Origin: Stenotrophomonas maltophilia
GTDB taxonomy: Bacteria; Pseudomonadota; Gammaproteobacteria; Xanthomonadales; Xanthomonadaceae
Assembly (NCBI RefSeq): GCF_004920835.1
Contig: NZ_QFHO01000003.1
Coordinates: 1-64,000 of the forward strand
DNA length: 64,000 nucleotides
Direction: 5' to 3'
Under the pieces are notes generated by a model. It had not been told where the DNA came from and did not search any database. It saw nothing but the letters and a program-made list of their open reading frames with translations. The stretch's first letter is position 1. The number at the start of each line of letters is the position of its first letter. Both the position numbers and the translations under genes were made by a program. Shown here in pieces: positions 51,004 through 62,992 of the stretch.

Positions 51004-52068
51004 ATGAACACTGCCTCCGACATCGACTACGCCCGTTACGACCACATCCGCCCGATCCTGTGGACAGGCGAAGCCCTGCAACTGCTCGACCAGCGCAAGC
51101 TGCCGTTCGTGGTTGAACACGTGGTCTGCCATGACAGCGACGAGGTTGCTGCGGCGATCCATGCGCTGACCGTGCGCGGCGCGCCGGCGATCGGCATTGC
51201 CGCTGCCTGGGGCGTGGTGCTGGCTGCGCGGGATGTGCATGCAGCTGATGGCGTGCATGCCCTGCAGCAGCTGGAACCAGCGCTGCAGCGGCTCAATGCT
51301 TCGCGCCCGACGGCGGTGAACCTGGCCTGGGCGCTGGCGCGCATGCGTCGTTGCCTGACTGCCGCCGGTGCCGATTGGAAGGCGTTGCTGGAGGCGGAGG
51401 CGCAGGCCATCGCCGAGGAAGACCTGGCCGCCAACCGCCATATGGGCGCGCTCGGTGCAGGCCTGATCGAAGCGGGCAGCGGCGTGCTGACCCACTGCAA
51501 CACCGGCTCGCTGGCCACCGCTGGCTTCGGCACCGCCCTGGGGGTGATCCGCGCCGGCATGGCCCAGCATCGCATCGCCCGCGTGTTCGCTGGCGAGACC
51601 CGGCCGTGGCTGCAGGGCGCGCGCCTGACCGTGTGGGAGCTGCAGCAGGATGGCATCGACGCGACGCTGATCGCCGACTCGGCGGCTTCGCACCTGATGA
51701 AGACCGGCGCGGTGCAATGGGTGATCGTCGGCGCTGACCGCATCTGCGCCAATGGCGATACGGCCAACAAGATCGGTACCTATCAGCTGGCCATCGCCGC
51801 CCGCCACCATGGGGTGAAGTTCATGGTCGTGGCCCCGTCCTCCACGGTGGACATGGAGACCGTGGATGGCAGCCAGATCGAGATCGAGCAGCGTGACCCG
51901 GGCGAGCTGTACGGGGTGGGCGGTACCCGCACCGTGGCCGAGGGCATCGCCGCCTGGAACCCGGTATTCGACGTAACCCCGGGTGAGCTGATCGACGCCA
52001 TCGTGACCGAACGTGGCGTGATCCTGAACCCGACCGTCGAGAACATGCGCGCCGCCTTCGGCGGTTGA
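51004..52068 (+). CDS. mtnA: S-methyl-5-thioribose-1-phosphate isomerase
   Basis: A 354-residue enzyme of the methionine salvage pathway that isomerises 5-methylthioribose-1-phosphate to the ribulose form. It is related to eIF2B-type subunits: [60 protein letters not shown] [20 protein letters not shown] with the catalytic Asp. The ATG at 51004 is chosen; the upstream frame overlaps the DUF3011 gene. Other salvage genes are not nearby. Confidence 0.94.
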   Translation: MNTASDIDYARYDHIRPILWTGEALQLLDQRKLPFVVEHVVCHDSDEVAAAIHALTVRGAPAIGIAAAWGVVLAARDVHAADGVHALQQLEPALQRLNASRPTAVNLAWALARMRRCLTAAGADWKALLEAEAQAIAEEDLAANRHMGALGAGLIEAGSGVLTHCNTGSLATAGFGTALGVIRAGMAQHRIARVFAGETRPWLQGARLTVWELQQDGIDATLIADSAASHLMKTGAVQWVIVGADRICANGDTANKIGTYQLAIAARHHGVKFMVVAPSSTVDMETVDGSQIEIEQRDPGELYGVGGTRTVAEGIAAWNPVFDVTPGELIDAIVTERGVILNPTVENMRAAFGG

Positions 52069-52083
52069 GGCAGGCAGGGTCGT

Positions 52084-52152
52084 GGTCGGATCCCTTTCCG
52101 CAGGGAAGGGCTCCGACCCCCAGCCCCCGGTAGCGCCGGCCGCTGGCCGGCA
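52084..52152. repeat. Palindromes in the gyrA upstream region
   Basis: A nested hairpin with arms GGTCGGA/TCCGACC and an inner CCCTTTCC/GGGAAGGG (52084-52119), followed by a GTAG palindrome (SMAG type) with GTAG at 52130-52133 and stem GCCGGCC-GCT-GGCCGGC. The first could end mtnA transcripts; the second is the common repeat. Confidence 0.65.
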
Positions 52153-52180
52153 ACCCCCCTAAGTTCCTGATTTGTGCCGG

Positions 52181-52227
52181 TAAAATCACCGTAAAGGCAG
52201 GCGGGAAACGCCCCTTTGTGGTAGAAT
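52181..52227 (+). promoter_or_regulatory. Candidate -10 boxes of gyrA
   Basis: Two candidates lie in a relatively AT-rich patch: TAAAAT (52181-52186) and TAGAAT (52222-52227), 127 and 86 bases before the ATG. Neither has a strong -35. gyrA promoters are usually supercoiling-sensitive; nothing in the sequence tests that here. Confidence 0.35.
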
Positions 52228-52312
52228 CCAGCGGTTGAATCGAGGTTCCGGCACGACTCCCTCCCGCAGGGGGCTGCGCCGGACTGGACCGCTACCAGAC
52301 AACGGAACCCGA

Positions 52313-55027
<2,715 letters not shown>

Positions 55028-55050
55028 TCCTGCCGCGAGGTTGAGGTACC

Positions 55051-55081
55051 CGACGACGCCGGCCCTGTGCCGGCGTCGTCG
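55051..55081 (+). terminator. Strong hairpin after gyrA, no T run
   Basis: A 13-base perfect stem CGACGACGCCGGC / GCCGGCGTCGTCG with a five-base loop, 24 bases after the gyrA stop. It is not followed by a run of T, so it may stabilise the message end or act with Rho. Confidence 0.5.
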
Positions 55082-55158
55082 TATCCGGTGCCCGCACTTA
55101 CGCGCGCGCTTCACATCGGCGGTGGGATAACGGCGCATGCTGCCCCCGGAGATCGACG

Positions 55159-57681
55159 ATGTCCGCCACGCCGCAGTCTGCTTCCGCGCCTCCGCCCCGC
55201 CATCCTCTGGTCACCGTGCTGTCGCTGCTGCTGGTCGTGCTCGGCCTGGTCATCGGCGGGCTCGGTGCGTGGCTGCTCAGCCTCGGTGGCTCGGCGTACT
55301 ACGCCATCGCCGGCCTGGGGCTGCTGGTCAGTGGCATCCTGCTGTTCGGCAACCGCCGCAGTGGCGCGCTGCTGTACGCGCTGGTGTTCGTGGGCACGTT
55401 GCTGTGGACCTGGTGGGAGTCGGGCAGCGACTACTGGCGCTGGGTGCCACGGCTGGGCCTGGTGACCGCGCTGGGCATCGTGCTGGCGCTGCTGGCGCCG
55501 ACGCTACGCGAGCCGGTTTCAAAGCGTCTGTCGCGCAGCGTGGCGGGCTCGCTGATGCTGGTGTTCGTGGCCGCCTTCAGCCTGGCTTTCGCCCCGCATG
55601 GTGAAGTGGACGGGCACCTGCCGTTCCCGGAAGGCGCCGTCAGCGCCGGACTGGAACCAACGCGCGATACCACTGGCCTGCAGCCGGCTGACCAGCCCGC
55701 CGAAGGCGACTGGCCGGCGTGGGGCCGCAGCAATGCGGGCACCCGCTATTCGCCCCTGCAGCAGATCACCCCGGCCAATGTGGCCACGCTGCAGCCGGCC
55801 TGGCAGTTCCGCACCGGTGACCTGCCGAAGAAGCGCTGGGGCGCGGAAACCACGCCCCTGAAGGTCGGCGACCGCCTCTACCTTTGCACCGCGCGCAACC
55901 GCCTGATCGCGCTCGACGCCAGCAGTGGCAAGGAGCTGTGGCGGTTCGATCCGAAGGTGAAGGACGCCTCGATCCCGTACACCGCCGCCTGCCGTGGCGT
56001 GAGCTACTACGAGCAGCCGAACGCGCCTACGATGGCCGATGCAGCGCTGGCCGATGTCGCGGCCGATCTGGCGCTGCCCGAACCACCGCCCAGCGTCACC
56101 CGCAGCGCTACGCCGGGCAGTCATCCCGCGTGCTGGGCCCGCATCATTGAAGGCACCCTGGACGGCCGCATCATCGCGGTGGACGCAGACAGCGGCCGTC
56201 CCTGCGCCAACTTCGGCAACAACGGCCAGGTCGACATCACCCTTGGAATGGGCGAAGTGCCCCCTGGCTACGTGTCGATCAACTCGCCACCGGCGATCGT
56301 GCGAGGCGTGATCGTGACCGGTCACCAGGTGTTGGATGGGCAGCGCCGCGACGCGCCCTCGGGCGTGATCCAGGCCTATGACGCGATCACCGGCAAGCTG
56401 CGCTGGGCGTGGGATATGGACCAGCCCGAGCGCAACGGCCTGCCGCCGCGCGAGCAGACCTACACGCGCGGCACGCCGAACATGTGGACCACCGCGACCG
56501 GCGATGAGGCGCTGGGCCTGGTCTACCTGCCACTGGGCAACTCGGCGGGCGACTACTGGAGTGGCTCACGCAGTGAAAACCAGAACCGCTATTCGACCTC
56601 GCTGGTGGCGATCGACGTGGCCACCGGCAAGCCGGTCTGGCATTTCCAGGCGGTGCGCAAGGACGTGTGGGACTACGATCTCGGTTCGCAGGCCAGCCTG
56701 GTCGACTACCCGACGGCGGCCGGCAAGGTGCCGGCGATCCTGCTGCCGACCAAACAGGGCGACATGTACATCCTCGACCGCCGCAATGGCCAGCTGCTGA
56801 CCGCCGCCGAGGAGCGCAACGTACCCGTCGGTGGCGTCGAGCCCGAGCAGCGTTCGCCCACGCAGTTGTTCTCGCTGTACCACACACTGCGCCGCGAGCA
56901 TGACCTGACCGAGCGCGACATGTGGGGCATCACTCCGATCGACCAGCTGGTCTGCCGCATCCAGTTCCGCAAGGCGTACTACGAAGGCTTCTACACGCCG
57001 CCGAGCAGCGATCGGCACTCCATCGAGTACCCCGGCTACAACGGTGGTTCGGACTGGGGAAGCGTGGCGGTGGATACCCGCCGTGGCGTGATCGTGGCCA
57101 ACTACAACGACATGCCCAACTACAACCGGCTGGTACCGCGCGCGGAGGCCGATCGCATGGGCTGGCTGCCGCGCGAGAAGATCCGCGTCGACAAGGGCGG
57201 CGCTGAAGGGGCTGGTGACCCGCAGGTGGGAACGCCCTATGGCATCCAGGTGAACGCAGGTTGGCGGCTGCCGTTCACCGGGCTGCTGTGCAAGCAGCCA
57301 CCCTATGGCGGCATCCGTGCCATCGATCTGCGCACCGGCAAACTGCTGTGGGACCGCCCATTCGGCAGTGCGCGCGGCAATGGGCCGTTCGGAATCCGCT
57401 CCGGCCTGCCGATCGAGATCGGTACGCCAAACAATGGCGGCTCGGTGGTCACCGCCAGCGGCCTGATCTTCATCGCCGCTGCGACCGACGATCTACTGCG
57501 CGCCATCGACCTGAAGACCGGCAAGGAACTGTGGCATGCCAAGCTGCCGGCGGGTGGGCAGGCCAACCCGATGGTGTACGAGCAGGGCGGGCGACAGTAC
57601 GTGGTGATCATGGCCGGCGGCCACCATTTCATGGAAACCCCGAACGGCGATTACGTGATGGCGTTTGCGTTGCCGAGGTAA
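55159..57681 (+). CDS. gcd: Membrane-bound PQQ-dependent glucose dehydrogenase
   Basis: An 840-residue quinoprotein that oxidises glucose (or quinate/shikimate in close relatives) in the periplasm and passes electrons to ubiquinone. Residues 1-145 form five membrane helices (VTVLSLLLVVLGLVIGGLGA and onwards). The rest is an eight-bladed PQQ propeller with tryptophan-docking motifs: DWPAWGRSNAGTRYSPLQQI, PGYVSINSPPAIVRGVIVTG, VPAILLPTKQGDMYILDRRN and a C-terminal GGHHFMETPNGDYVMAFALP. The length and layout match E. coli Gcd (796). No pqq biosynthesis genes are in the window, so cofactor supply is elsewhere. Sugar or quinate preference is not settled. Confidence 0.92.
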   Translation: MSATPQSASAPPPRHPLVTVLSLLLVVLGLVIGGLGAWLLSLGGSAYYAIAGLGLLVSGILLFGNRRSGALLYALVFVGTLLWTWWESGSDYWRWVPRLGLVTALGIVLALLAPTLREPVSKRLSRSVAGSLMLVFVAAFSLAFAPHGEVDGHLPFPEGAVSAGLEPTRDTTGLQPADQPAEGDWPAWGRSNAGTRYSPLQQITPANVATLQPAWQFRTGDLPKKRWGAETTPLKVGDRLYLCTARNRLIALDASSGKELWRFDPKVKDASIPYTAACRGVSYYEQPNAPTMADAALADVAADLALPEPPPSVTRSATPGSHPACWARIIEGTLDGRIIAVDADSGRPCANFGNNGQVDITLGMGEVPPGYVSINSPPAIVRGVIVTGHQVLDGQRRDAPSGVIQAYDAITGKLRWAWDMDQPERNGLPPREQTYTRGTPNMWTTATGDEALGLVYLPLGNSAGDYWSGSRSENQNRYSTSLVAIDVATGKPVWHFQAVRKDVWDYDLGSQASLVDYPTAAGKVPAILLPTKQGDMYILDRRNGQLLTAAEERNVPVGGVEPEQRSPTQLFSLYHTLRREHDLTERDMWGITPIDQLVCRIQFRKAYYEGFYTPPSSDRHSIEYPGYNGGSDWGSVAVDTRRGVIVANYNDMPNYNRLVPRAEADRMGWLPREKIRVDKGGAEGAGDPQVGTPYGIQVNAGWRLPFTGLLCKQPPYGGIRAIDLRTGKLLWDRPFGSARGNGPFGIRSGLPIEIGTPNNGGSVVTASGLIFIAAATDDLLRAIDLKTGKELWHAKLPAGGQANPMVYEQGGRQYVVIMAGGHHFMETPNGDYVMAFALPR

Positions 57682-57722
57682 CCGGACTGGGGGCGGCAGG
57701 CCGACCCCAGTGCGTGGCGCTG

Positions 57723-58712
57723 TCACACCGTCACCACCACCTTGCCGATCTGCTCGTTCGATTCCAGGTAACGATGCGCGTCCTGGATCTGCGCGAACGG
57801 GAACACCTTTGCGATCATCGGCATCAGCACGCCCTTGTCCAGGCCGTCGACGATGAAGGCCTTGGCGCGGGCCAACGCGGCATCGTCGGAGACGATTTCC
57901 GAGTACAGATAGCCTTTCAGCGTGAGCGACTTGCCCAGCACGTTGAACAGCGGGAACGGGGTCGGTTCGCTGCTCAGCGCACCGTACTCCAGCAGGATGC
58001 CGCCACGCGCCATGGCTTCGGTCAGCGGCACGAACTGCGGGCCACCAATCGGGTCGAACACTACGCGGGCACCGGCACCACCGGTGATGCGCGCCACTTC
58101 GGCCGCCAGATCCTGTTCCTGGGTGGCGATGACATGGGCGGCACCGGCATCGAGCAGGGCGTGGCGCTTGCCCGGGCCGCGCGTTACCGCGATCGGCGTG
58201 GCACCTACCGCGTTGGCGATCTGGATCGCGGCCAGGCCGACACTGCTGCTGGCAGCGGTGATGATGACGAAATCCCCGGCAGCCAGCTGCGCCTGCTCCA
58301 GCAACGCACCCCAAGCGGTGACGTACTGCATCCACACCGCGGCCGCCGTTTCAAAGCCCAGTGCCTGCGGATGCTTGACCACCAGCCGCGCCGGCACGTT
58401 GGCCAGTTCGCCGTACGTGCCCCAGCGTGCGATATCCAGCGGCGGGACCACGCTGACGGCATCGCCGACTGCGAACCCGCTCACCGCACTGCCGACGGCT
58501 TCGATCACGCCGGCCGCTTCGTAGCCCAGGCGGCTGGGGAACTGCGCTTCCTGCAGGTAGGCGCCGTTGCGGAACATCACCTCGGCGCGGTTCAGGCCGA
58601 TGGCCTTTACCCGGATCTGGATCTCGTCGGCGGCAGGGGCCGGAACGTCGATGTCGTCGATGCTCAGGACATCGGCGTTGCCGTACTCGTGGATGCGGAC
58701 AACCTGGGTCAT
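57723..58712 (-). CDS. Zinc-type alcohol dehydrogenase-like quinone oxidoreductase
   Basis: A 329-residue MDR-family NADPH oxidoreductase. It has the catalytic GroES-like N-terminal domain (LNRAEVMFRNGAY, RLGYEAAGVIEAVG) and a Rossmann domain (ITAASSSVGLAAIQIANAVG, VVFDPIGG). The structural zinc Cys cluster of classic alcohol dehydrogenases is absent, as in quinone oxidoreductases. The substrate is unknown. The ATG at 58712 has GGAG eight bases before it. It is divergent from a LysR gene whose product probably controls it. Confidence 0.87.
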   Translation of the reverse strand: MTQVVRIHEYGNADVLSIDDIDVPAPAADEIQIRVKAIGLNRAEVMFRNGAYLQEAQFPSRLGYEAAGVIEAVGSAVSGFAVGDAVSVVPPLDIARWGTYGELANVPARLVVKHPQALGFETAAAVWMQYVTAWGALLEQAQLAAGDFVIITAASSSVGLAAIQIANAVGATPIAVTRGPGKRHALLDAGAAHVIATQEQDLAAEVARITGGAGARVVFDPIGGPQFVPLTEAMARGGILLEYGALSSEPTPFPLFNVLGKSLTLKGYLYSEIVSDDAALARAKAFIVDGLDKGVLMPMIAKVFPFAQIQDAHRYLESNEQIGKVVVTV

Positions 58713-58834
58713 GGGGAGGGCTCCAATGAGAAGCCGGCGAAGGGGGCCGGCAGGAAGGTGAGGTCTACTGTGCGCGTGGTCTGCATCCAGAATAAGGGGT
58801 AATCTCGCGTTTAATTGAAAAATAATTTTTTGCA
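58713..58834. promoter_or_regulatory. Shared control region of the oxidoreductase and lysR genes
   Basis: A 122-base divergent gap with an AT-rich end (58795-58834, containing TTAATTGAAAAATAATTTTTT). LysR proteins typically bind such a gap and control the divergent gene. The lysR ATG has no visible ribosome binding site, so it may be leaderless. No firm operator can be named. Confidence 0.4.
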
Positions 58835-59740
58835 ATGGGCCTGATCGCTCCCCTGCGGACCTTCGCCAAGGTGGCCGAGGCCGGCTCCTTCGCCGCTGCG
58901 GCCGATGCACTGGACCTGTCGCCACAACTGGTCGGCAAGCATATCCAGGCATTGGAACAGCACCTGGGCGTGCGCCTGCTCAACCGCACCACGCGCAAGC
59001 AGAGCCTGACCGACTTCGGCCAGGCCTATCTGGCGCGGGCGCGGGTGATCCTGGAAGAAGTGGAGGGCGCCGAGCAGTTGGCCGAAGTGGCCCGTGGGCG
59101 GCCGATGGGACGCCTGCGCATCAGCGCGCCGGTCACCTTTGGCGTGCACGCACTGGGTCCGGCGGTGGTCGCCTACATGCAGCAGTACCCGGACGTGCAG
59201 GTCGATCTGAACCTGTCCAACAGCCTGGTGGATATCGTCGAAGACGGTTACGACCTGGTGTTCCGTACCGGTGACCTGGCCGACAGCGGGCTGGTGGCGC
59301 GACGGCTGGGGCCGTATCCCCTGGTCCTGTGTGCATCGCCGACCTACCTGTCATCGCGCCCGGCCATTGTTCACCCGACCGATCTGAGCCGCCATGAGTG
59401 CCTGGGTTTCGCGCATTCGATCATCCGCACCCGCTGGAGCTTCCGCGATGCCGACGGCAGCGTGCTGACCGTGCCGGTGTCCAGCCGCTTCATGGTCAAC
59501 CAGGCCGAGCCGCTGCTGACTGCGGCAGTGGGTGGTCTGGGATTGATCCTGCAGCCCTACGAAATGCTTGCCGTCTCGCTGGCGCGTGGTGAGCTGGTGG
59601 AAGTGTTGCCGGATCATGTGCCGGTATCGACGTGGATCAACCTGGTGTACCCGCGCGACCGCCAGTTGACCCCCAAGCTGCGCAGCTTCCTGGACTTCTG
59701 CCTGGCACGTTTCAACGAACAGAGCATGGCGCGGCGATAG
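58835..59740 (+). CDS. LysR-family transcriptional regulator
   Basis: A 301-residue regulator with an N-terminal winged helix-turn-helix (PLRTFAKVAEAGSFAAAADA, LSPQLVGKHIQALEQHLGVR) and a C-terminal periplasmic-binding-like effector domain (RLRISAPVTFGVHALGPAVV, YPDVQVDLNLSNSLVDIVED). It belongs to the CrgA/DsdC-like subgroup that controls nearby oxidoreductases. The divergent quinone oxidoreductase gene (57723-58712) is its probable target. The inducer is unknown. Confidence 0.9.
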   Translation: MGLIAPLRTFAKVAEAGSFAAAADALDLSPQLVGKHIQALEQHLGVRLLNRTTRKQSLTDFGQAYLARARVILEEVEGAEQLAEVARGRPMGRLRISAPVTFGVHALGPAVVAYMQQYPDVQVDLNLSNSLVDIVEDGYDLVFRTGDLADSGLVARRLGPYPLVLCASPTYLSSRPAIVHPTDLSRHECLGFAHSIIRTRWSFRDADGSVLTVPVSSRFMVNQAEPLLTAAVGGLGLILQPYEMLAVSLARGELVEVLPDHVPVSTWINLVYPRDRQLTPKLRSFLDFCLARFNEQSMARR

Positions 59741-59791
59741 CGAGGCCATCGGTTAGCATGGTTCCCATCAACTGCGAAGGATCGCATCCTC

Positions 59792-60301
59792 ATGTCGTTT
59801 CCATGGCCGCACCGTGTCGCGCGCTTCCTGCTGCTGGTGCTGCCTGCGTTGCTGTTCAGCACCGGATTGCGAGCTGCCGAACTTCCAGCGCAGGCGCTGG
59901 CGGAGTGGGAAGCGCACGGTCGTGCCGATGGCCTGGCCCGACCTGACACGGTCTGCCAGGACTTCCTGAAGGCAATGGGCCGGAAACCAGAAGGCCTGGA
60001 GTACGTGGATTGCAGCCAGAACGATGCCTCCTACATCAAGCCGATCGAAGCCCACTACCGCGTTGCCGGTGCCCACGCAGCGAAGGTCGAAGCCTTCCTG
60101 CACGCAACGTTCGGCTTGCCTGCGTTGCGTTACGTCTGCTGCGGCTGGAGCAACGGTGAACCTTATTACTGGCGCGAAGGTCCTGACGCGGTGAGATACC
60201 AGATCGGCATGGGGGTGGAATCGCTGCCGTACGAACGGGACGAATGGCAGCGCATCGAGGCATTCAACGTCAACGTCGAGGTGTTGCGGCAGAGCCCCTA
60301 G
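59792..60301 (+). CDS. Exported DUF4952 protein
   Basis: A 169-residue protein with a signal peptide (FLLLVLPALLFSTGLRAAEL) and one DUF4952 domain: DTVCQDFLKAMGRKPEGLEY, IEAHYRVAGAHAAKVEAFLH and YVCCGWSNGEPYYW. Four Cys residues are conserved in the family. The function is unknown. A TAGCAT box lies at 59754-59759. The serine hydrolase gene begins 64 bases downstream in the same direction. Confidence 0.8.
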   Translation: MSFPWPHRVARFLLLVLPALLFSTGLRAAELPAQALAEWEAHGRADGLARPDTVCQDFLKAMGRKPEGLEYVDCSQNDASYIKPIEAHYRVAGAHAAKVEAFLHATFGLPALRYVCCGWSNGEPYYWREGPDAVRYQIGMGVESLPYERDEWQRIEAFNVNVEVLRQSP

Positions 60302-60365
60302 CGTGGATGCGGCGGGTGGTTCCTTCGTCTAGGATGGCTCCAGGGATCCCCGCAAAGGAACTGCC

Positions 60366-61796
60366 ATGAGGGCTGTTGGACGTCTGCTTCTCTGCAATGC
60401 GCTGGCCTGCGGGGTCCTGGTGACCGCCTTGGCGTTTCAGGCAGTTGGCGCAACATCTGCCGAGCATACGCATCCACGTGCGCAGGATGTCATCGATGAC
60501 TGGCTTGCGGCCTTCAATGCAGGCAGCCTTGGAGCGTTGCAGGCATTCGCCGACAGATATGCGAAGCGGGAGGGAAGCACTCCCAAGGACTATCTCGAGT
60601 TCCGCGAGAGCACCGGCCCACTACGCGTGCTGGAAACAATCGAGAGCGCGCCCAGCCAGGCGAAGCTGCTGGTGATGGGCCAGCTGAGCGAACGCGCGAT
60701 GTGGGTGACGGCCGTCATGGATCCGGCCAGCCCGGCGCATGTGAAGCAGTTCCAGATCGAAGGCACTGAAACACCGGACAAGTTCAAGCCGGAGAGGGTT
60801 GCTTTGCCTGCGCTGATGGCCGATGCCACAGCAAAACTGGAGGCGCTGCGGGCCCAGGACGTGCTGTCGGGTGCGTTGCAGGTTGCACAGAACGGCAATG
60901 TGCTGCTGGACTGGCGCGGTGGCGATGCCGATCGCACCGCTGGTATTCAAGTGGGCGTGGGTACGCAGTTCCGCCTTGCGTCTTCCAACAAGATGTTCAC
61001 CGCAGTGGCCATCCTGCAGCTGGTACAGGAGAGCAAGCTCAGCCTTGATGACACGATCGGCAAGCATCTGCCGGACTATCCGAACAAGACCGTTGCCAAC
61101 AGCGTGACCGTTCGCCAGCTGCTGTCACATACCAGTGGCCTGGGTGATTTCTTTGGCGATGATTTCGAACAGTATTCCGCGTCGTTGAAGACGCTGGATG
61201 ACTATGTGCAGCGCTTTTCCAGGGATGCGCTGCAGTTCACGCCGGGCAGCGAGGACAGCTATTCGAACTATGGTTTCATCGTATTGGGGCGCATCATCGA
61301 AGCGGTTTCGGGGCAGTCGTACTACGCGTATTTGGAAGAGCACATCCTGCGCCCGGCGGGAATGACCGGCACCGGCTTCGAGCCGGAAACAGTGAACGTC
61401 CCGCAGCGTGCCGTCGCCTACACGAAGAAGGATGGGCAATGGGTCCGTGAAACGAAGTCGCTGCCCTGGCGCGGCATGTCAGCCGGTGGTGGCTACAGCA
61501 CGGTGGCCGACATGGTGAAATTCGCCGAGGCATTGCGCAGTGGAAGGCTGGTCTCACCTGCATTGCTGCAGCAGGCCACCACGGCGCAGAACCACAAGGG
61601 CTGGTACGGATTCGGCTTCGTGGTGCAGGGCGAGGGCAGGGAGCACCAGTACGGCCACGAAGGCGGTGCGCCCGGCTCCAACAGCGCCATCGTGGTGCTG
61701 CCCGCACAGGGCTATGTGATCGTTGGGCTGGCCAATGTCGATCCGGATGCGATCGGCAATGTGGTCAATTACATCGCGCGACGTGTGCCGCTTTGA
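60366..61796 (+). CDS. Serine hydrolase of the beta-lactamase/PBP fold
   Basis: A 476-residue exported hydrolase. After a signal peptide (about 1-29) and a DUF-like 100-residue helical region, the class C beta-lactamase/D-alanyl carboxypeptidase domain begins (about 160). The active-site motifs are S206-x-x-K209 (LASSNKMF), Y299-S-N301 (SYSNYGF) and the KTG-like HEGG at 431-434. The overall fit is to the esterase/peptidase members rather than true AmpC beta-lactamases. The natural substrate is unknown. AAAGGA lies five bases before the ATG, and a TAGGAT box (60330-60335) could be the -10. Confidence 0.87.
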   Translation: MRAVGRLLLCNALACGVLVTALAFQAVGATSAEHTHPRAQDVIDDWLAAFNAGSLGALQAFADRYAKREGSTPKDYLEFRESTGPLRVLETIESAPSQAKLLVMGQLSERAMWVTAVMDPASPAHVKQFQIEGTETPDKFKPERVALPALMADATAKLEALRAQDVLSGALQVAQNGNVLLDWRGGDADRTAGIQVGVGTQFRLASSNKMFTAVAILQLVQESKLSLDDTIGKHLPDYPNKTVANSVTVRQLLSHTSGLGDFFGDDFEQYSASLKTLDDYVQRFSRDALQFTPGSEDSYSNYGFIVLGRIIEAVSGQSYYAYLEEHILRPAGMTGTGFEPETVNVPQRAVAYTKKDGQWVRETKSLPWRGMSAGGGYSTVADMVKFAEALRSGRLVSPALLQQATTAQNHKGWYGFGFVVQGEGREHQYGHEGGAPGSNSAIVVLPAQGYVIVGLANVDPDAIGNVVNYIARRVPL

Positions 61797-61812
61797 TCGC
61801 GACGTGTGCCGG

Positions 61813-62205
61813 TCATTCCGGCACCCGCACCATCTTCGTCATCAGATGTTCCACCACACCTGTCGGGTCCGCAGTGCGGCCGACGTGCGTGCTCGACATC
61901 TGCACCACCGAACTGCGCTTGGCAGTGAGGAAATGGAAGCGCGCACGCGCGGGCAGCTGCGCGATTGGTCCGGCGGTCGCGTCGCCGCGGCAGATGGCCA
62001 CGATCGCATCCAGCCACGGCTGCAGCGCCTCCTGGTCCAGCGCTGGGGCGAAGGCTTGCAGGCGTGCCGGATCGATCTCGATGGCCGCTTCCAGATGACG
62101 CGCGCCGGGACAGGAGACGATCACCCCGACGTTGATGAATTCCTCGCGCTCCACCCGCGGCACCACGCGGATGACGGCGTAGTCATACGTGTGCAGCGTG
62201 GGCAC
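61813..62205 (-). CDS. DUF3037 protein, partner of the HipA-like kinase
   Basis: A 130-residue protein of the DUF3037 family (MPTLHTYDYAVIRVVPRVER, EFINVGVIVSCPGARHLEAA). The start is the GTG at 62205, decided by a perfect AGGAGG six bases before it; the gene therefore begins inside the end of the HipA-like gene (23-base overlap, other frame) and is translationally coupled. DUF3037 and HipA-like genes are regularly adjacent in bacteria. The biochemical function is unknown. Confidence 0.85.
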   Translation of the reverse strand: MPTLHTYDYAVIRVVPRVEREEFINVGVIVSCPGARHLEAAIEIDPARLQAFAPALDQEALQPWLDAIVAICRGDATAGPIAQLPARARFHFLTAKRSSVVQMSSTHVGRTADPTGVVEHLMTKMVRVPE

Positions 62206-62959
62206 GGATGGCCTCCTGCACGAACACCGCACGCACTTTCAGGCGGTGCTTTAGATAACTGATGTAGCCTTGGCGGTAGGCCTGCGGGCTGTCGAACGCG
62301 GGCTCATTCACCAGCCAGCTGTCCGGCACCAGGCCGACGATACGCTCGATCTCGGCATCGGTCAGGCGCGCGGCCAGCTCGGCATCCACCTCGGCGATGC
62401 GGCTGGCGAACGACAGCAGCACATGGTCGCGGATCAGAACGAACGGCTTCTCGCAGGCATCGCCAGCATTGGCCCAATCGTGGTGGAAGTACATCGCCGC
62501 GCCGTGATCGATCAGGTACAGCCTGCGGTGCCACACCATCAGGTTGGGGTTCCGCGTGGTGCGGTCGACATTGCTGGTGAACGCATCGAACCAGACGATG
62601 CGCGAGGCCAGATCGGCATCCACCGGCATTGCCGCCGGGTCGTAGTTGATCGCACCGGGCAGGTAGTCCAGGCCCAGGTTCAAACCTTCGCTGGCGCGGA
62701 TCAGTTCCTGGATCTCCGGATCCGGCTCGGTGCGGGCAAACTCGCGGTCCAGCTCCACGAACAGGATCTCCGGAATCGGCAGGCCCAGCGTGCGCGCCAT
62801 CTCACCGGCGATCAGTTCGGCGATCAGTGCCTTCGGTCCCTGGCCGGCGCCACGGAACTTCAGCACGGCCATGCCGTCGTCGTCGGTCTCGACCACGGCC
62901 GGCAGGGAGCCACCTTCCCGCAAGGGAGTGATGTAGCGGAGGGCATGTACGGTGCGCAT
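62183..62959 (-). CDS. HipA-like kinase
   Basis: A 258-residue kinase-fold protein of the HipA-like family that pairs with DUF3037 proteins. It has a nucleotide-binding Lys (AVLKFRGAG, K34), the helix GPKALIAELIAGEMARTLGL, the catalytic-loop core D125...N130-x-D132-R133...N137 (FDAFTSNVDRTTRNPNL), and the metal-binding D151 (YLIDHGAAM). The His of the classic HipA NxDRHxxN motif is Thr here. It lacks a HipB-type DNA-binding partner; the next gene is DUF3037. Unlike E. coli HipA (440 residues) it has no extra N-terminal subdomain. Its target is unknown. Confidence 0.83.
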   Translation of the reverse strand: MRTVHALRYITPLREGGSLPAVVETDDDGMAVLKFRGAGQGPKALIAELIAGEMARTLGLPIPEILFVELDREFARTEPDPEIQELIRASEGLNLGLDYLPGAINYDPAAMPVDADLASRIVWFDAFTSNVDRTTRNPNLMVWHRRLYLIDHGAAMYFHHDWANAGDACEKPFVLIRDHVLLSFASRIAEVDAELAARLTDAEIERIVGLVPDSWLVNEPAFDSPQAYRQGYISYLKHRLKVRAVFVQEAIRAHAAHV

Positions 62960-62992
62960 GCGCGCATTCTAGCGTGGGTGCCGCCAAGGGAG

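Noticed and set aside
60366..61796. AmpC-type beta-lactamase resistance gene
   Set aside because: The hydrolase has the fold motifs but its HEGG in place of KTG and the extra N-terminal region fit esterase/peptidase relatives better.
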